Numbered from the stretch's first letter, positions 53,505 to 63,936 are shown. The stretch: DNA of 64,000 bases from Litorihabitans aurantiacus (GCF_030161595.1 NZ_BSUM01000001.1:124001-188000); one strand, 5' to 3'. Notes: a model not told the origin generated them from the sequence alone. A program made the numbers and translations.

Positions 53505-53571
53505 CGAGATGCGACATCGGCACCGAGATGCGACCTCCGGGGTCGTGCCTCGGTGCCGATGTCGCATCTCG
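53505..53571. terminator. Long hairpin between SIP and ParA-like genes
   Basis: Arms of 31 bp beginning CGAGATGCGACATCGGCACC, with the outer 23 bp perfect and three mismatches inside, 5-base loop TCCGG. The 16-bp sequence CACCGAGATGCGAC also partly repeats the arm start. Centred in an 86-bp convergent gap. Confidence 0.8.
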
Positions 53572-53581
53572 ACGGTGTGGG

Positions 53582-55725
53582 TCAGAGGCCGCGGGCGACC
53601 TCCGCGGCAGCGCGGAGCCACGCGCGCTGCGTCGCGCCCTTGAGGGCGTCGAACCGCAGCACGCCACCGACCATAGCCGGGTCGTAGGGGATCACGACGG
53701 CGGAGCGCACCATCGTGCGGAAGCCGCTCGCGATGGTCTGGGCCTTCGCGCTCGCGTCTGTCCGCGCCTCCGAGACGATCGCGACGGCGCCGCTCGCCAG
53801 CCGCGCCGAGTGCTCGTCGCGCGCGGCGAGCTCCTCCAGCAGCAGCGCGGCGGCCTCGGCGTGCTCGTCCTCGGCGCGCAGCGGCACGACGAGCTGGTGC
53901 GCGTGGTCGATCATCCGCAGCCAGTGCTCGGCCGCCTCGTCGTTGCCCGAGTCGATGAGCAGCATCCGGAAGTACTTCGAGGCGACGTCGTGCACCGCGT
54001 CGAAGTCGTCACCGCTGATGCGCTGGTGCGCGGAGAGCAGGTGGGGCGCCGAGCGCAGCACGTCGTACTTGTCGCGCGTCTGGTGGTGCACGTACGAGGC
54101 GACCTCCGCAGCGCGGGCGCTGGGGGCGAGCAGGTCATCGGTGCGGGGCAGCAGGTCCCGGACGGTCGACTCGTGCGACCCCTGCTCGGTGCGCCACCCG
54201 AGGGTCCCGCGCGTCTCGTTGTTGTCCCACGCGAGCACGCCGCCACCGCCCTGACGTGCGAAGACGGCCGCGAGCATAGCCGTGCTCGGGGTCTTGCCCG
54301 CGCCCCCTTTCCGTTGACGACGGCGATCGTGCGGGTGCCCGGCCAGTGCTGCGCGACGGCGGACTCGTCCGACCGCTGGTTGCGCTCGGCCTGGGAGGGG
54401 GCGACCTTGATGCCGATGCGCTGCAGCGCGCCGCGCAGGCCCTGCGTCGCCGGGGCCTCGTGGTCGCCGGCCTGGAGGAAGGAGGAGCGCGCCTCGCGCC
54501 GGGTCGCGGGGGACGGCTGGGCCTCGGACTGGCCGTAGGCCCCGGTCGGGGCGTTCTGGTCGGGTCCGCCGTGCTGCTGCGGCTGGCCGAACGGCTGGGT
54601 CGGCGGCTGCGGCTGCGGCTGCGGGTGCTGGGGCTGGCCGAACGCCGAGGGCGGCTGCTGGCCCCACTGCTGTGCGGGGGCCGACGCCGGGTCCGTAGCC
54701 GGAGCCGGAGCGTTCGGGGCGGGTTCGGCGTTCGGCTGGACGACGGGCTGCGCCTGCACCGAAGGCGCCGGAGCCTGCACCGGGGGCACGGGCGCCGGCG
54801 TCGGTGCCGCCCAGGGCGCGGCGCTCGTGGTCCGCGGCATCTCCCACGTGGTGGGCCCGGCTGTGCCGGTTGCGTCCTCCGGCGCCGTCCCGGTGGGCTC
54901 GTCAGGTGCGTCGACGGGGGCGACCGCCCCGACGTCGGACCGGCCCTCGGTGGCGGGCTCGGCGACGACCGCGGCGTCGTCCGCCGCATCGTCCCCGACC
55001 GCGTCGTGCTGCTCCGCCGGCGAAGCAGCCGCTTCGTCGTGACCGATCTGCTCAAGCTCGACCGGCGGGAGGTCCGACGACGTCGCCCCGGCGGCGGGCG
55101 GGGCCGGCGCCGAGAACGGTGCGCGGTCGACCAGTCCGCCCGCGGGCTCCGGCGGCGCTGCGGGCGCTGCGGGCGCCGGCGTCGCGGGCGGGGCGAACGC
55201 CAACCCCGACGGCAGGCCGGAGGACGCCGGCAGCGTCACGTCCTCGATGTCCTGACCGTTCGCGGCGGCGGCCTCGCGCGCCGCCGCGTAGTCGCGACGG
55301 CGCACGCGGGTCGGGGGAGCGACGCGGGTCTCGTCGATCGGTCGGTCGTCCCAGTTCTCGACGGCTCCGCCACCAGCCGCCGGAGCGGCGAACGGGTCCT
55401 CGTGGCTCCCGGCCGCGGCGGGAGGTGCGGCGGGTGCGGAGGGCGACGCCCCGCCGTCGGGCGCGGAGGTCTGGTCCACCGACAGGTAGGAGACCGTGCC
55501 GTCCGGGTGGACCATGAGCTGCACGCGCACCTCGGGGTCGGTGACCTCGACCGTGACCGGACCGGTGGCCGCAGCGCGCCGCGCCAGGTAGGTCGTGATC
55601 GCCGCGCGGGCCTCGAGGAGGTCGGTGCCGGCCGGTGCGACCGGGACGGCGATGCCGTCCGCGACGATCTCGGAGGAGCCGTCGGGAGCGATCGTGCCGG
55701 TGACGCTCGGGTTGGCGTGAGTCAT
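53582..55725 (-). CDS. MinD/ParA-like ATPase with long Pro/Gln-rich N terminus (EspI-like), frameshifted
   Basis: ATG 55725. Residues 1-75 form a small folded domain (SVTGTIAPDGSSEIVADG ... VHPDGTVSYLSV); about 80-440 is Pro/Ala/Gln-rich and probably disordered; the C-terminal 270 residues are a SIMIBI ATPase. The deviant Walker A reads VVNGKGGAGKT only after adding one C to the five-C run 54303-54307; then WDNNETRGTLGWRTE, MLLIDSGND and VVPLRAEDEHAEAA follow. The total is 714 residues. This layout recalls EspI-type proteins of ESX clusters, but no ESX genes are adjacent. A role in secretion, partitioning or septum placement cannot be decided. Confidence 0.8.
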
Positions 55726-55814
55726 GTCCACTGTTCTGCCATCTCTGCCGCGACGCGGCAACTACCGGGGTCTCGCGCGAGCTGGTGCTCGTGCGGAGCC
55801 TACGAGGAACGCGC

Positions 55815-56533
55815 CTACTCGCGGGTGAACACCTGCGTGAGGGCGTCGGCGACGCCGACGGGCGCGATGGTCAGCTCGTCGCCGTCGCAGGTCAGCACGG
55901 ACTCCTGGCCCTCGAGCCCGGTCGCGACGTCCTCGAACTGCTGCGGCTGCGCCTGCCCACCCTGCGTGGTGTTGACGATCCCACCCGAGGCGTCCACGAG
56001 GTCCCCGTAGACCATGCGGTCGCCGTCGATGCTGTACTCCGCCTCGTAGCTCCCGTCCGCCACCGAGGACCCCTCCAGGTCCGGGCCCGTCGCCCCGGCG
56101 GGGGCGGGGATCGAGAACGTGGAGGTGAAGTCCATCGTCACGACCATCGTGTCGGGCCCGAAGGTCACGAGCGAGTCGCCCTCGGCGGTGAACTCGGCGT
56201 CCTCCGGCGCGTCCGCGGCGAGGCCGTCCGTGATCGAGGCGGTGTCCATGGCCCAGTCGCCGAGCACGCACTCGGCCAGGTCCTGCGCGTCAGCCGTCGA
56301 GGACGACGGCGAGGAGGACGTCGGTGACGAGGACGAGGACGAGGACGAGGAGGACGAGGGCGTGGCGTCGGACGACGGCGTCGCGTCGTCTCCCCTCCGG
56401 GCGGCGAGCACGCGGTGATCGTGAGCGCTCCACCGAGCGTGAGGGCGGAGAGGGTCGTGAGGCGTCGTGCGGCTCGGGTGGTGATGATGGCTCCCGTCGT
56501 CGTGTCCGGCGTCGTTCCGTTCGTCCCACCCAC
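55815..56533 (-). CDS. Ser-rich lipoprotein, frameshifted
   Basis: A signal peptide RLTTLSALTLGGALTITAC with lipobox Cys is read in one frame from GTG 56533. The mature part, a poly-Ser/Thr/Pro linker then an approximately 150-residue domain (AECVLGDWAMDTASITDGL ... FTREstop), is in another. The four-C run 56392-56395 is the break; one added base gives 239 residues. The globular part resembles lipocalin-like actinobacterial lipoproteins of unknown function. It is divergent from purL. Confidence 0.75.
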
Positions 56534-56662
56534 CCTGCCCGATCGAGGGGGCGCAGCGGGGGACGGGTCCGGGGGCAGGACGGGTGCCGCCGGACGGGCA
56601 CGTGGCGTCGTCGTCGCCCGACTATCCTGTGACCGGCCACTCCACTGACGTGACAGGACCTC

Positions 56663-58957
56663 ATGAGCACCCCCGACACCGTCGCGCACGCCGCCGAGAC
56701 CCCCGAGCTGGAGCTCCCCTTCCGCTCGCTCGGCCTGAAGGACAACGAGTACGCGGACATCGTCGGCATCCTCGGGCGGCGCCCGACGGCCGCCGAGCTG
56801 GCGATGTACTCGGTGATGTGGTCGGAGCACTGCTCCTACAAGTCGAGCAAGAAGCACCTGCGCCAGTTCGGTGAGAAGACGACCGAGTCGATGCGCGAGC
56901 ACCTGCTGGTCGGCATCGGTGAGAACGCGGGCGTCGTCGACATCGGTGGCGGCTGGGCCGTGACGTTCAAGGTCGAGTCGCACAACCACCCCAGCTACGT
57001 CGAGCCCTACCAGGGCGCGGCGACCGGCGTCGGCGGCATCGTGCGCGACATCATCTCGATGGGCGCGCGCCCCGTGGCCGTGATGGACCAGCTGCGCTTC
57101 GGCGCGATCGACCACCCCGACACGGCGCGCGTGGTGCACGGCGTGGTCGGCGGCGTCGGCGGCTACGGCAACTCGCTCGGCCTGCCGAACATCGGCGGCG
57201 AGACCGAGTTCGACCCCTGCTACCAGGGCAACCCGCTCGTCAACGCGCTGTGCGTCGGCGTGCTGCGGCACGAGGACATCCACCTGGCCAACGCCTCCGG
57301 CGTCGGCAACAAGGTCGTCCTGTTCGGCGCCCGCACGGGCGGCGACGGCATCGGCGGCGCCTCGATCCTCGCGTCCGAGACGTTCGAGGGAGGCGTCCCC
57401 ACCAAGCGGCCCAGCGTCCAGGTCGGCGACCCCTTCATGGAGAAGGTGCTCATCGAGTGCTGCCTCGAGCTGTTCCACGGCGGCCTCGTCGAGGGCATCC
57501 AGGACCTCGGCGCCGCGGGCATCTCGTGCGCGACGTCGGAGCTCGCCTCCAACGGTGACGGCGGAATGCACGTCGAGCTCGACTCCGTGCTGCTGCGCGA
57601 CCCCTCGCTGACCGCGGGCGAGATCCTGATGTCGGAGTCCCAGGAGCGCATGATGGCGGTCGTGACGCCGGAGAAGCTCGAGGCGTTCCTCGCCGTCACG
57701 GCGAAGTGGGACGTGGAGACCGCCGTCATCGGCGAGGTCAACGACTCCGGCCGCCTCACGATCGACCACCACGGGCACCGCATCGTCGACGTCGACCCCC
57801 GCACCGTCGCGCACGAGGGTCCGGTCTACGACCGCCCGTACGCCCGCCCGGCCTGGCAGGACGCGCTCAACGCCGACTCGGTCGCCGCGGCCGGCCTCGC
57901 GCTGCCGAGCACGCCCGAGCAGGTGCGCGAGCAGCTGCTCGCGCTGGTCGCGAGCCCGAACCTCGCCTCGGCGTCGTGGATCACGGACCAGTACGACCGC
58001 TACGTGCAGGGCAACACCGCGCTGGCGATGCCCGACGACGCCGGCGTGGTCCGCGTCGACGAGGCGAGCGGGCTCGGCGTCGCGATCGCGACCGACGCCA
58101 ACGGCCGGTTCGCGAAGCTCGACCCGCGGCTCGGGGCGCAGCACGCGCTCGCCGAGGCCTACCGCAACGTGGCGACGACGGGCGCGCGGCCCCTCGCCGT
58201 CACCGACTGCCTCAACTTCGGCAGCCCCGAGGACCCCGACTCGATGTGGCAGCTCGTCGAGGCCATCACCGGCCTCGCGGACGCGTGCCAGACGCTCGGC
58301 GTGCCCGTGACCGGCGGCAACGTCTCCCTCTACAACGGCACCGGCGAGCCGGGGCGGATCGACTCCTCGATCAACCCCACGCCCGTCGTCGGGGTGCTCG
58401 GCGTTCTCGACGATGTCGCGCACGCCACGCCGTCGGGCTGGCGCGGGGCCGGCGAGACGATCGTGCTGCTCGGGACCACGCGCGCCGAGCTCGACGGGTC
58501 CGTGTGGTCCGACGTCGTGCACGGTCACCTCGGTGGTCTGCCGCCGCGGCTGGACCTCGCGGCCGAGAAGGCGCTCGCGGCCGTGCTCGTCAACGCCTCG
58601 CGCGACGACCTCGTGCTGGCCGCGCACGACCTCTCGAAGGGTGGCCTCGGCCAGGCGCTCGTGGACGCGACGCTGCGGTTCGGCGTCGGCGCCCGCATCG
58701 ACCTCGAGGGGCTGCGCACGCGCGACGGCGTCGACCTCGCCACGGCCCTGTTCTCGGAGTCGACGGCGCGCGCGGTGGTCGCCGTGCCGCGCGGCAGCGA
58801 GGTGGCGCTGGCCGACCTCTGCTCGGCACGGGGAGTGCCGCTGGTGGTGCTGGGCGAGACGACCGAGGACGGTGCGCTCGAGATCGACGGGATCGAGCTC
58901 GGCGTCGAGGAGCTGCGCGCAGCCAGCACGGGGACGCTGGCGCGCCACTTCGGCTGA
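56663..58957 (+). CDS. purL: Phosphoribosylformylglycinamidine synthase subunit PurL
   Basis: 764 residues, the small (PurSQ-dependent) form. [79 protein letters not shown], and [18 protein letters not shown] are diagnostic. It makes FGAM from FGAR using ammonia from PurQ. AGGAC precedes the ATG. The gene stands alone, about 19 kb from purSQ, and its stop is 3 bp from the convergent neighbour. Confidence 0.97.
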   Translation: MSTPDTVAHAAETPELELPFRSLGLKDNEYADIVGILGRRPTAAELAMYSVMWSEHCSYKSSKKHLRQFGEKTTESMREHLLVGIGENAGVVDIGGGWAVTFKVESHNHPSYVEPYQGAATGVGGIVRDIISMGARPVAVMDQLRFGAIDHPDTARVVHGVVGGVGGYGNSLGLPNIGGETEFDPCYQGNPLVNALCVGVLRHEDIHLANASGVGNKVVLFGARTGGDGIGGASILASETFEGGVPTKRPSVQVGDPFMEKVLIECCLELFHGGLVEGIQDLGAAGISCATSELASNGDGGMHVELDSVLLRDPSLTAGEILMSESQERMMAVVTPEKLEAFLAVTAKWDVETAVIGEVNDSGRLTIDHHGHRIVDVDPRTVAHEGPVYDRPYARPAWQDALNADSVAAAGLALPSTPEQVREQLLALVASPNLASASWITDQYDRYVQGNTALAMPDDAGVVRVDEASGLGVAIATDANGRFAKLDPRLGAQHALAEAYRNVATTGARPLAVTDCLNFGSPEDPDSMWQLVEAITGLADACQTLGVPVTGGNVSLYNGTGEPGRIDSSINPTPVVGVLGVLDDVAHATPSGWRGAGETIVLLGTTRAELDGSVWSDVVHGHLGGLPPRLDLAAEKALAAVLVNASRDDLVLAAHDLSKGGLGQALVDATLRFGVGARIDLEGLRTRDGVDLATALFSESTARAVVAVPRGSEVALADLCSARGVPLVVLGETTEDGALEIDGIELGVEELRAASTGTLARHFG

Positions 58958-58960
58958 GGG

Positions 58961-60172
58961 TCAGTCCTCGATCGGCGTGATCTCGACGGTGGGGGGCTCG
59001 TTGCCGAGGCGGACGGTGGCCCCGAGCTGGACGACGGCCGGGGGCGGACCTGTGACGCCCGGCGAGGTGATCGAGCCGAGGAGCTGGAGGACGACGACAG
59101 GGGCGCTGCCGTCGGTGAACACGCTCGACCCGATCTGGGTCCAGGTGGTGTCGTAGCGGGGCAGGTCCGCCCAGGCGGTCCCGGCGGCGACGGGGTCGGG
59201 ACAGGGCGGGTCGGCCGGCTCGCCCGCGATGCAGGCGTCGACGAAGGACGTCGCGTCGGCGAGCGCTGCGCCGACCGCCGCTTCGCCCGGGATCACGTCG
59301 AGGGACGCGATGACCGACCAGGTCTGCGGGTCCACGCTGCTGCCCGCCGGGGCGACGCGCCGCTCGACGTCCTGGGCGAGCAGGTACTCGCCGCCGTCGA
59401 ACGCGACCGTGTGGACGCCCGGGTAGACCATCGTCGCGGCGTCGCCGTCCTCCGGCGCGGTTCCTGTCACGGGCACGCTGTCGACGGTGACCTCTACCAG
59501 TCCCTTGTTCGGCACCCGCACCACGAGCGGGACGGCGAGGGAGTCCAGGACGCGCCACGACGGCAGCCCGGGGGAGGAGTCGGGGCGGCGCTCGACGCGC
59601 AGGACGCTCGACGTCGGACGGCCGTCCGTCTCGGACCGCACCGTGACCTCCACGGTCTCCCCGACGGGCGGGATCGTCTCGTCCTCGCGCGTCACCTCGA
59701 CCAGGGTGAAGTCGCCGTTCGCCGAGGCCTCGTCGGACACGAGCTCGGGGACGACCTCGCGCGGCGCCGACGACACCGCCGGGCCCTCCCAGCTCCCCAG
59801 CACGGGCACGATCGCCGACGCGGCCTCGTACTCGCCGTCGGCCACGAGCTGCGCGTACCGCTCGACGCTCGCCTCGGGTGTACGGCGTTCGCGCTCCTGA
59901 GCGAGGAGGACACCGGCGGTCACGACGGCGAGCACGGCCACGGCAGTGAGCGTCGTCAGCACGGGGCGTCGCCTGCGGTGAGGTCGGGGCTCGACGGAAT
60001 CTGCAGCGTCGCCGGCCCCGGTGTCGCTGTCGTCCCACGCGTCGTCGCCGGCGGTCGCATCCTCGTCCCCGTGGTCGAGGGGACCGCCCCGCCACCGGTG
60101 CATCCCGGCGGCTGCGACGTCGTCGTCGACCGCCGAGGGATCGCTGAACTCGTCGTCCGGTCGTCGCCCCAT
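58961..60172 (-). CDS. Membrane-anchored hypothetical protein, paralog A
   Basis: 403 residues. An acidic N-terminal tail of about 70 residues, basic PHRRRRP, then one membrane helix (LTTLTAVAVLAVVTAGVLL) and QERERRTPEASVERY. The exported part is beta-rich with LRVERRPDSSPGLPSWRVLDSLAVP, and ends with VEITPIED. The type II topology suggests an exported domain. Family not recognised. It shares the juxtamembrane and LRVERRPD motifs with the next gene, so the two arose by tandem duplication. Confidence 0.78.
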   Translation of the reverse strand: MGRRPDDEFSDPSAVDDDVAAAGMHRWRGGPLDHGDEDATAGDDAWDDSDTGAGDAADSVEPRPHRRRRPVLTTLTAVAVLAVVTAGVLLAQERERRTPEASVERYAQLVADGEYEAASAIVPVLGSWEGPAVSSAPREVVPELVSDEASANGDFTLVEVTREDETIPPVGETVEVTVRSETDGRPTSSVLRVERRPDSSPGLPSWRVLDSLAVPLVVRVPNKGLVEVTVDSVPVTGTAPEDGDAATMVYPGVHTVAFDGGEYLLAQDVERRVAPAGSSVDPQTWSVIASLDVIPGEAAVGAALADATSFVDACIAGEPADPPCPDPVAAGTAWADLPRYDTTWTQIGSSVFTDGSAPVVVLQLLGSITSPGVTGPPPAVVQLGATVRLGNEPPTVEITPIED

Positions 60173-60198
60173 CGCCGTGCCCCCTCCTTCGATGTCCG

Positions 60199-61524
60199 TC
60201 AACCGTAGGGCGTCCGCGTCGTGACCACGGGGTCGAGCGAGTCGTCGAGCGGCACCAGGACGGTCAGCCAGAACGACTCGTCCCGCGCGCCCTGCTCCGT
60301 CCGCACGACGACCGTGACCTGCAGGGAGGCCTGCACGACGGGCGCCGTGCCCTCGCCGTCGGGCTCGAGCGCGAGGGCGAGCGCGATGCCGGTGAACCCC
60401 GAGGTGAAGCCGATCGGTTCTGGTTCGCCCGGGGCTTGGAGATAGGGCGCGGGGCACGACGGCGAGGGTGGCACCGTCCGGTCGGCGCAGGCCGCGAGGA
60501 ACGCGTTCGCCGCCTCGGTGGCTGCGTCCTGGGCCGTCTGCGTCGGGGTCACCTGGAGGTCGACGCGCACGACGGCGTCGCGCTCGCTCGTCCGCCCGGA
60601 GCCCACCCGCAGGTCCGCCGGCGACGCGGAGAGGTGGGACCCGCCGTCGAACGCCACCTCGTAGAGCCCGGGGTAGAGCATCGTGGCGAGCTGGGGCGCG
60701 CCGACGCCCGGGCTGCCGCTCGTGAGGACCGGGACGCCGTCGATCGACGCCGTGCCCAGGTCGGTGTCGAAGATGTCGACGACGGCGGGGCGCGCGAGCG
60801 AGTCCAGCACACGGTAGGAGGGGAGGCCGGGGAAGGAGTCGGGACGGCGCTCCACGCGCAGCACCGCCGTGCTCGGGACGTCCGACACCAGGTAGGAGAC
60901 CTCGACCTCGACCACACCTCCCACAGGTGGTGTCCCGGCGCGTTCGAGGGATACCACCTCGACGTCCGCGATGCCGCCGCCCGCGGCGTAGACCGCGTCG
61001 GTGAGGAGCGCGGGGTCCAGCACCTGTGCGGGCGCGTCGACGGTGACGGTGATCGGGGTGCTCCCGGTGGTCGGGCCGGTGGGGGTGGGGGTGTCGTCGG
61101 CGTCGGCGTCGGCGAGCGGGGTGCCCGGCACCGGGACCAGAGCGGTCGCGGCCTCGACCTCACCCCGCTCGACGAGGCCGACGTACTCGGCCACCGCAGC
61201 CTCGGGCGTGCGCCGCTCCCGCTCCTGCGTCCAGAGCAGGCCGCCGGTCGCGGCCGCCAGGACGACCAGGGCGCCCGCCGTCGCGATCACACGGGTGCGG
61301 CGCCGGGAGCGGGTGCGGGGCCCGCGCCGGGTGGGGCCGGGGGCGTCGCCCTCGCCCGCTGGGTCGGGCGCGTCGTCGCCGAGGACCGCGAACCCCGCGC
61401 GCTCGACCGCCACGGTCCGGCCGCCGGGCCCGTGGCGCGGCGGCAAGGGGTTCCCGACGGCGTGGTCCGCCGCATCATCATCGGGGGTGGGCGCGCCGAA
61501 CTCGTCCGGCGGAACGTGACCCAT
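60199..61524 (-). CDS. Membrane-anchored hypothetical protein, paralog B
   Basis: 441 residues with the same plan as its downstream neighbour: acidic tail, basic RTRSRRRTR, helix VIATAGALVVLAAATGGLL, then QERERRTPEAAVAEY and LRVERRPDSFPGLPSYRVLDSLARP. MLYPGLYEVAFDGGSHL corresponds to MVYPGVHTVAFDGGEYL in paralog A. Only 26 bp separate the two, so they form an operon. Function unknown; cell-envelope placement is inferred. Confidence 0.78.
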   Translation of the reverse strand: MGHVPPDEFGAPTPDDDAADHAVGNPLPPRHGPGGRTVAVERAGFAVLGDDAPDPAGEGDAPGPTRRGPRTRSRRRTRVIATAGALVVLAAATGGLLWTQERERRTPEAAVAEYVGLVERGEVEAATALVPVPGTPLADADADDTPTPTGPTTGSTPITVTVDAPAQVLDPALLTDAVYAAGGGIADVEVVSLERAGTPPVGGVVEVEVSYLVSDVPSTAVLRVERRPDSFPGLPSYRVLDSLARPAVVDIFDTDLGTASIDGVPVLTSGSPGVGAPQLATMLYPGLYEVAFDGGSHLSASPADLRVGSGRTSERDAVVRVDLQVTPTQTAQDAATEAANAFLAACADRTVPPSPSCPAPYLQAPGEPEPIGFTSGFTGIALALALEPDGEGTAPVVQASLQVTVVVRTEQGARDESFWLTVLVPLDDSLDPVVTTRTPYG

Positions 61525-61575
61525 GCGGCACCTCCTCGTGGACGCGGTTCGATCCTGCCACCGGCGGGGAGGAAG

Positions 61576-62373
61576 ATGGGCCCCGTGACGCGCTCCCGAC
61601 TCCTCACCCTGCTCCTCGTCGGCCTCGGCGCGGGATACCTGTCCGGCCTGTTCGGCGTCGGCGGCGGGACCGTGATCGTCCCGGCACTGGTGGCGTTCCT
61701 GGCGTTCGACCGTCGCCTCGCGGCGGGGACCTCGCTCCTGGCGATCGTCCCCACGTCGGCGGTCGGTGTGGTGGCCTACGGGATCGGGGGGAACGTCCAC
61801 TGGCCGACGGCGGGCATCCTCGCCATCGGCACCGTGGTCGGTGCGCAGATCGGCACGTGGCTCCTGGCCCGGCTCTCGCAGCAGGTGCTCCGGTGGGCGT
61901 TCGTGGTGTTCCTGCTCGTCGTGGCGGTGCAGCTCGTCCTGACGGTCCCGGTGCGCGGCGAGGACGTGGTGCTCACCTGGCCGCTGGCGCTCGGTCTCGT
62001 GGCGGTCGGCCTGGTGACCGGGGTGCTGAGCGGTCTGCTCGGGGTCGGCGGCGGCGTCATCGTGGTGCCGGCGATGATCCTGCTGTTCGGCTACAGCGAC
62101 CTCATCGCGAAGGGGACGTCGCTGCTGATGATGATCCCGACGGCGATCTCGGGGACCATCGGCAACGCCCGACGTCGCAACGTGGACGTGCGTTCCGGAC
62201 TCCTGATCGGTGTGGCCGCGTGCGTGACGGTCACGCTCGGCACGCTGACCGCGGGCGCCATCCCGCCGCAGCTGGCCAACGTCCTGTTCGTCGCCTTCCT
62301 GGCGTTCCTCGTGGTCAAGACCGTGCTCGAGGCGCTGAAGGCGCGGCGGAAGGCGCGGGGCGAGGGCGCCTGA
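61576..62373 (+). CDS. TauE/SafE-family sulfite/organosulfonate exporter
   Basis: 265 residues with about eight membrane helices in two halves, each carrying the family repeat: GAGYLSGLFGVGGGTVIVPAL and GVLSGLLGVGGGVIVVPAMIL. Such proteins export sulfite, sulfonates or related anions; the substrate here is open. GGAGG is only 3 bp before ATG 61576, so the GTG at 61585, nine bases later, may be the real start. Divergent from the paralog pair. Confidence 0.87.
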   Translation: MGPVTRSRLLTLLLVGLGAGYLSGLFGVGGGTVIVPALVAFLAFDRRLAAGTSLLAIVPTSAVGVVAYGIGGNVHWPTAGILAIGTVVGAQIGTWLLARLSQQVLRWAFVVFLLVVAVQLVLTVPVRGEDVVLTWPLALGLVAVGLVTGVLSGLLGVGGGVIVVPAMILLFGYSDLIAKGTSLLMMIPTAISGTIGNARRRNVDVRSGLLIGVAACVTVTLGTLTAGAIPPQLANVLFVAFLAFLVVKTVLEALKARRKARGEGA

Positions 62374-62377
62374 GTCG

Positions 62378-62393
62378 GACCGTTCGGGCGGTC
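62378..62393. terminator. Short hairpin between convergent transporter genes
   Basis: GACCG-TTCGGG-CGGTC, a perfect 5-bp stem directly after the TauE-like stop. Part of it (TTCGGGCGGTC) is repeated at 62402-62412. Much shorter than the hairpins in the other convergent gaps. Confidence 0.5.
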
Positions 62394-62412
62394 CACCGAT
62401 TCGTTCGGGCGG

Positions 62413-63936
62413 TCAGCCGGAGGTCGCGTCCTCGTGCTTGGCGGAGCGGCGCCGCGCGTCGACGATCGCGACCACGAGTCCCAGCAGCATCACGCCCACC
62501 ACGACGCGCAGCGACATCGCGAACGCGTCGCCGTAGTCGTCGGTCGCGGCGAGCACCGCGAAGAACGCCGCCGAGTTCGCGCTCACGCCGACCGCCGCCC
62601 CGATGCGCTGCATCGTCTGCAGGGAACCCGCGGCCGCACCCGCGTCGCCCGGCGGGACCTTCGCGAGCGTGAGCGTCTGGTTCGGGGAGATCACGAACCC
62701 GTTGCCGAAGCCCGCCACCATCAGCAGCCCCGCCGCCACCCACGCCACAGCGGGCGCGGGCAGCACCGAGACGACGACGTCGAGCACCGCCAGCGCGAGG
62801 ACCGTCACGGCGATACCGCCCACCACGAGCGGGCGGCCGAAGCGCGAGATCCACCGCCCGCCGAGGGTGGCGGCCACCGCACCGCTGATGGAGAACGGCG
62901 TCAGCACGAGGCCGGCCTGGAGCGGCGTGAGCCCGAGCCCGGACTGCAGCCACAGCGTCGAGGCGAGCCAGATCCCGGTGAACCCGAGGAAGTACAGGGT
63001 CGAGACCCCGACGCCGAACGTGAACGACGGCACCCGCAGCAGGTTGCCGGGGATGAGCGGCAGCCCGCCGCGGGCCGACACGCGACGCTCCCACCACACC
63101 AGCACGCCCACCAGGGCGACGCCGACGGCGACCGCCCACCACGCGGTGCCGACCCCACCGCCGCCCGCCTCGCCGGACGAGCCGGACCCGCCCTCCGCCG
63201 TCGAGGACACGAACGGCCACATGATCGCGACCACGGCCGCGGCGAGCAGGAGCGATCCGACGACGTCGAGCCTGGCTCCGCGCGAGGCACCGGCGGGCCG
63301 TGGCTCGGGCCGGGGCAGCAGCTTCCACGCCAGCGGGAGGAGGACGAGGCCGATGGGGACGTTCACGAGGAACACCGCGCGCCACCCCTCGCCCTCGCCG
63401 AAGATCGCCAGGAGCCCGCCTCCCGCGAGGGGGCCGATCGCCGTCGAGACGCCGATCGTGGCGCCGAAGTAGCCGAACGCCCGGCCGCGTTCGGGGCCGC
63501 TGAAGAGGTCCTGGATGAAGCCGATGACCTGCGGGTTGAGCACCCCGGCCGCCAGGCCCTGGGCGAAGCGGACGCCCGCCAGCGCGGGACCGGAGTCCAC
63601 GAGGCCGCACGCGGCGGACGTCACCACGAACGCGGCGAGCCCCACGAGGAAGAGGGTGCGCCGCCCGTAGACGTCGCCGAGCCGCCCGGCCGGCACCAGC
63701 GCGAGACCGAACGCGAGCGTGTACCCGGCGAGGATCCACTGGAGCTCGCTCGGCCCGGCCTCCAGCGACGTCTCGATCGAGGGGAGGGCGACGTTGACGA
63801 TCGTGACGTCGAGCAGCGTCATGAACCCGGCGCCGAGGCAGACGGCGAACGCCGGCCACCGTGCGTCGTGCTGTCGCTGTCCGGAGGGGGACGCGGGGGA
63901 GGAGGCGGGGACCGACGAGCGGCGGGCGGAGGGCAC
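62413..63936 (-). CDS. DHA2-family MFS drug transporter (EmrB/QacA-like)
   Basis: 507 residues, about fourteen helices, GTG start. AGFMTLLDVTIVNVALPSIETSL is the DHA2 helix-1 motif (D1), PAGRLGDVYGRRTLFLVGLAAF motif A, and FGYFGATIGVSTAIGPLAGG motif C, which marks antiporters. GNGFVISPNQTLTLAKVPPGDAGAAAG lies in the second half. It likely exports drugs or metabolites with proton exchange. The 64 bp after its start contain no recognisable promoter. Confidence 0.9.
   Translation of the reverse strand: MPSARRSSVPASSPASPSGQRQHDARWPAFAVCLGAGFMTLLDVTIVNVALPSIETSLEAGPSELQWILAGYTLAFGLALVPAGRLGDVYGRRTLFLVGLAAFVVTSAACGLVDSGPALAGVRFAQGLAAGVLNPQVIGFIQDLFSGPERGRAFGYFGATIGVSTAIGPLAGGGLLAIFGEGEGWRAVFLVNVPIGLVLLPLAWKLLPRPEPRPAGASRGARLDVVGSLLLAAAVVAIMWPFVSSTAEGGSGSSGEAGGGGVGTAWWAVAVGVALVGVLVWWERRVSARGGLPLIPGNLLRVPSFTFGVGVSTLYFLGFTGIWLASTLWLQSGLGLTPLQAGLVLTPFSISGAVAATLGGRWISRFGRPLVVGGIAVTVLALAVLDVVVSVLPAPAVAWVAAGLLMVAGFGNGFVISPNQTLTLAKVPPGDAGAAAGSLQTMQRIGAAVGVSANSAAFFAVLAATDDYGDAFAMSLRVVVGVMLLGLVVAIVDARRRSAKHEDATSG

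Noticed and set aside
56165..58948. A 927-residue - strand frame opposite purL
   Set aside because: Antisense shadow over most of its length; only its last part contains the real lipoprotein signal sequence, which belongs to the frameshifted gene at 55815-56533.
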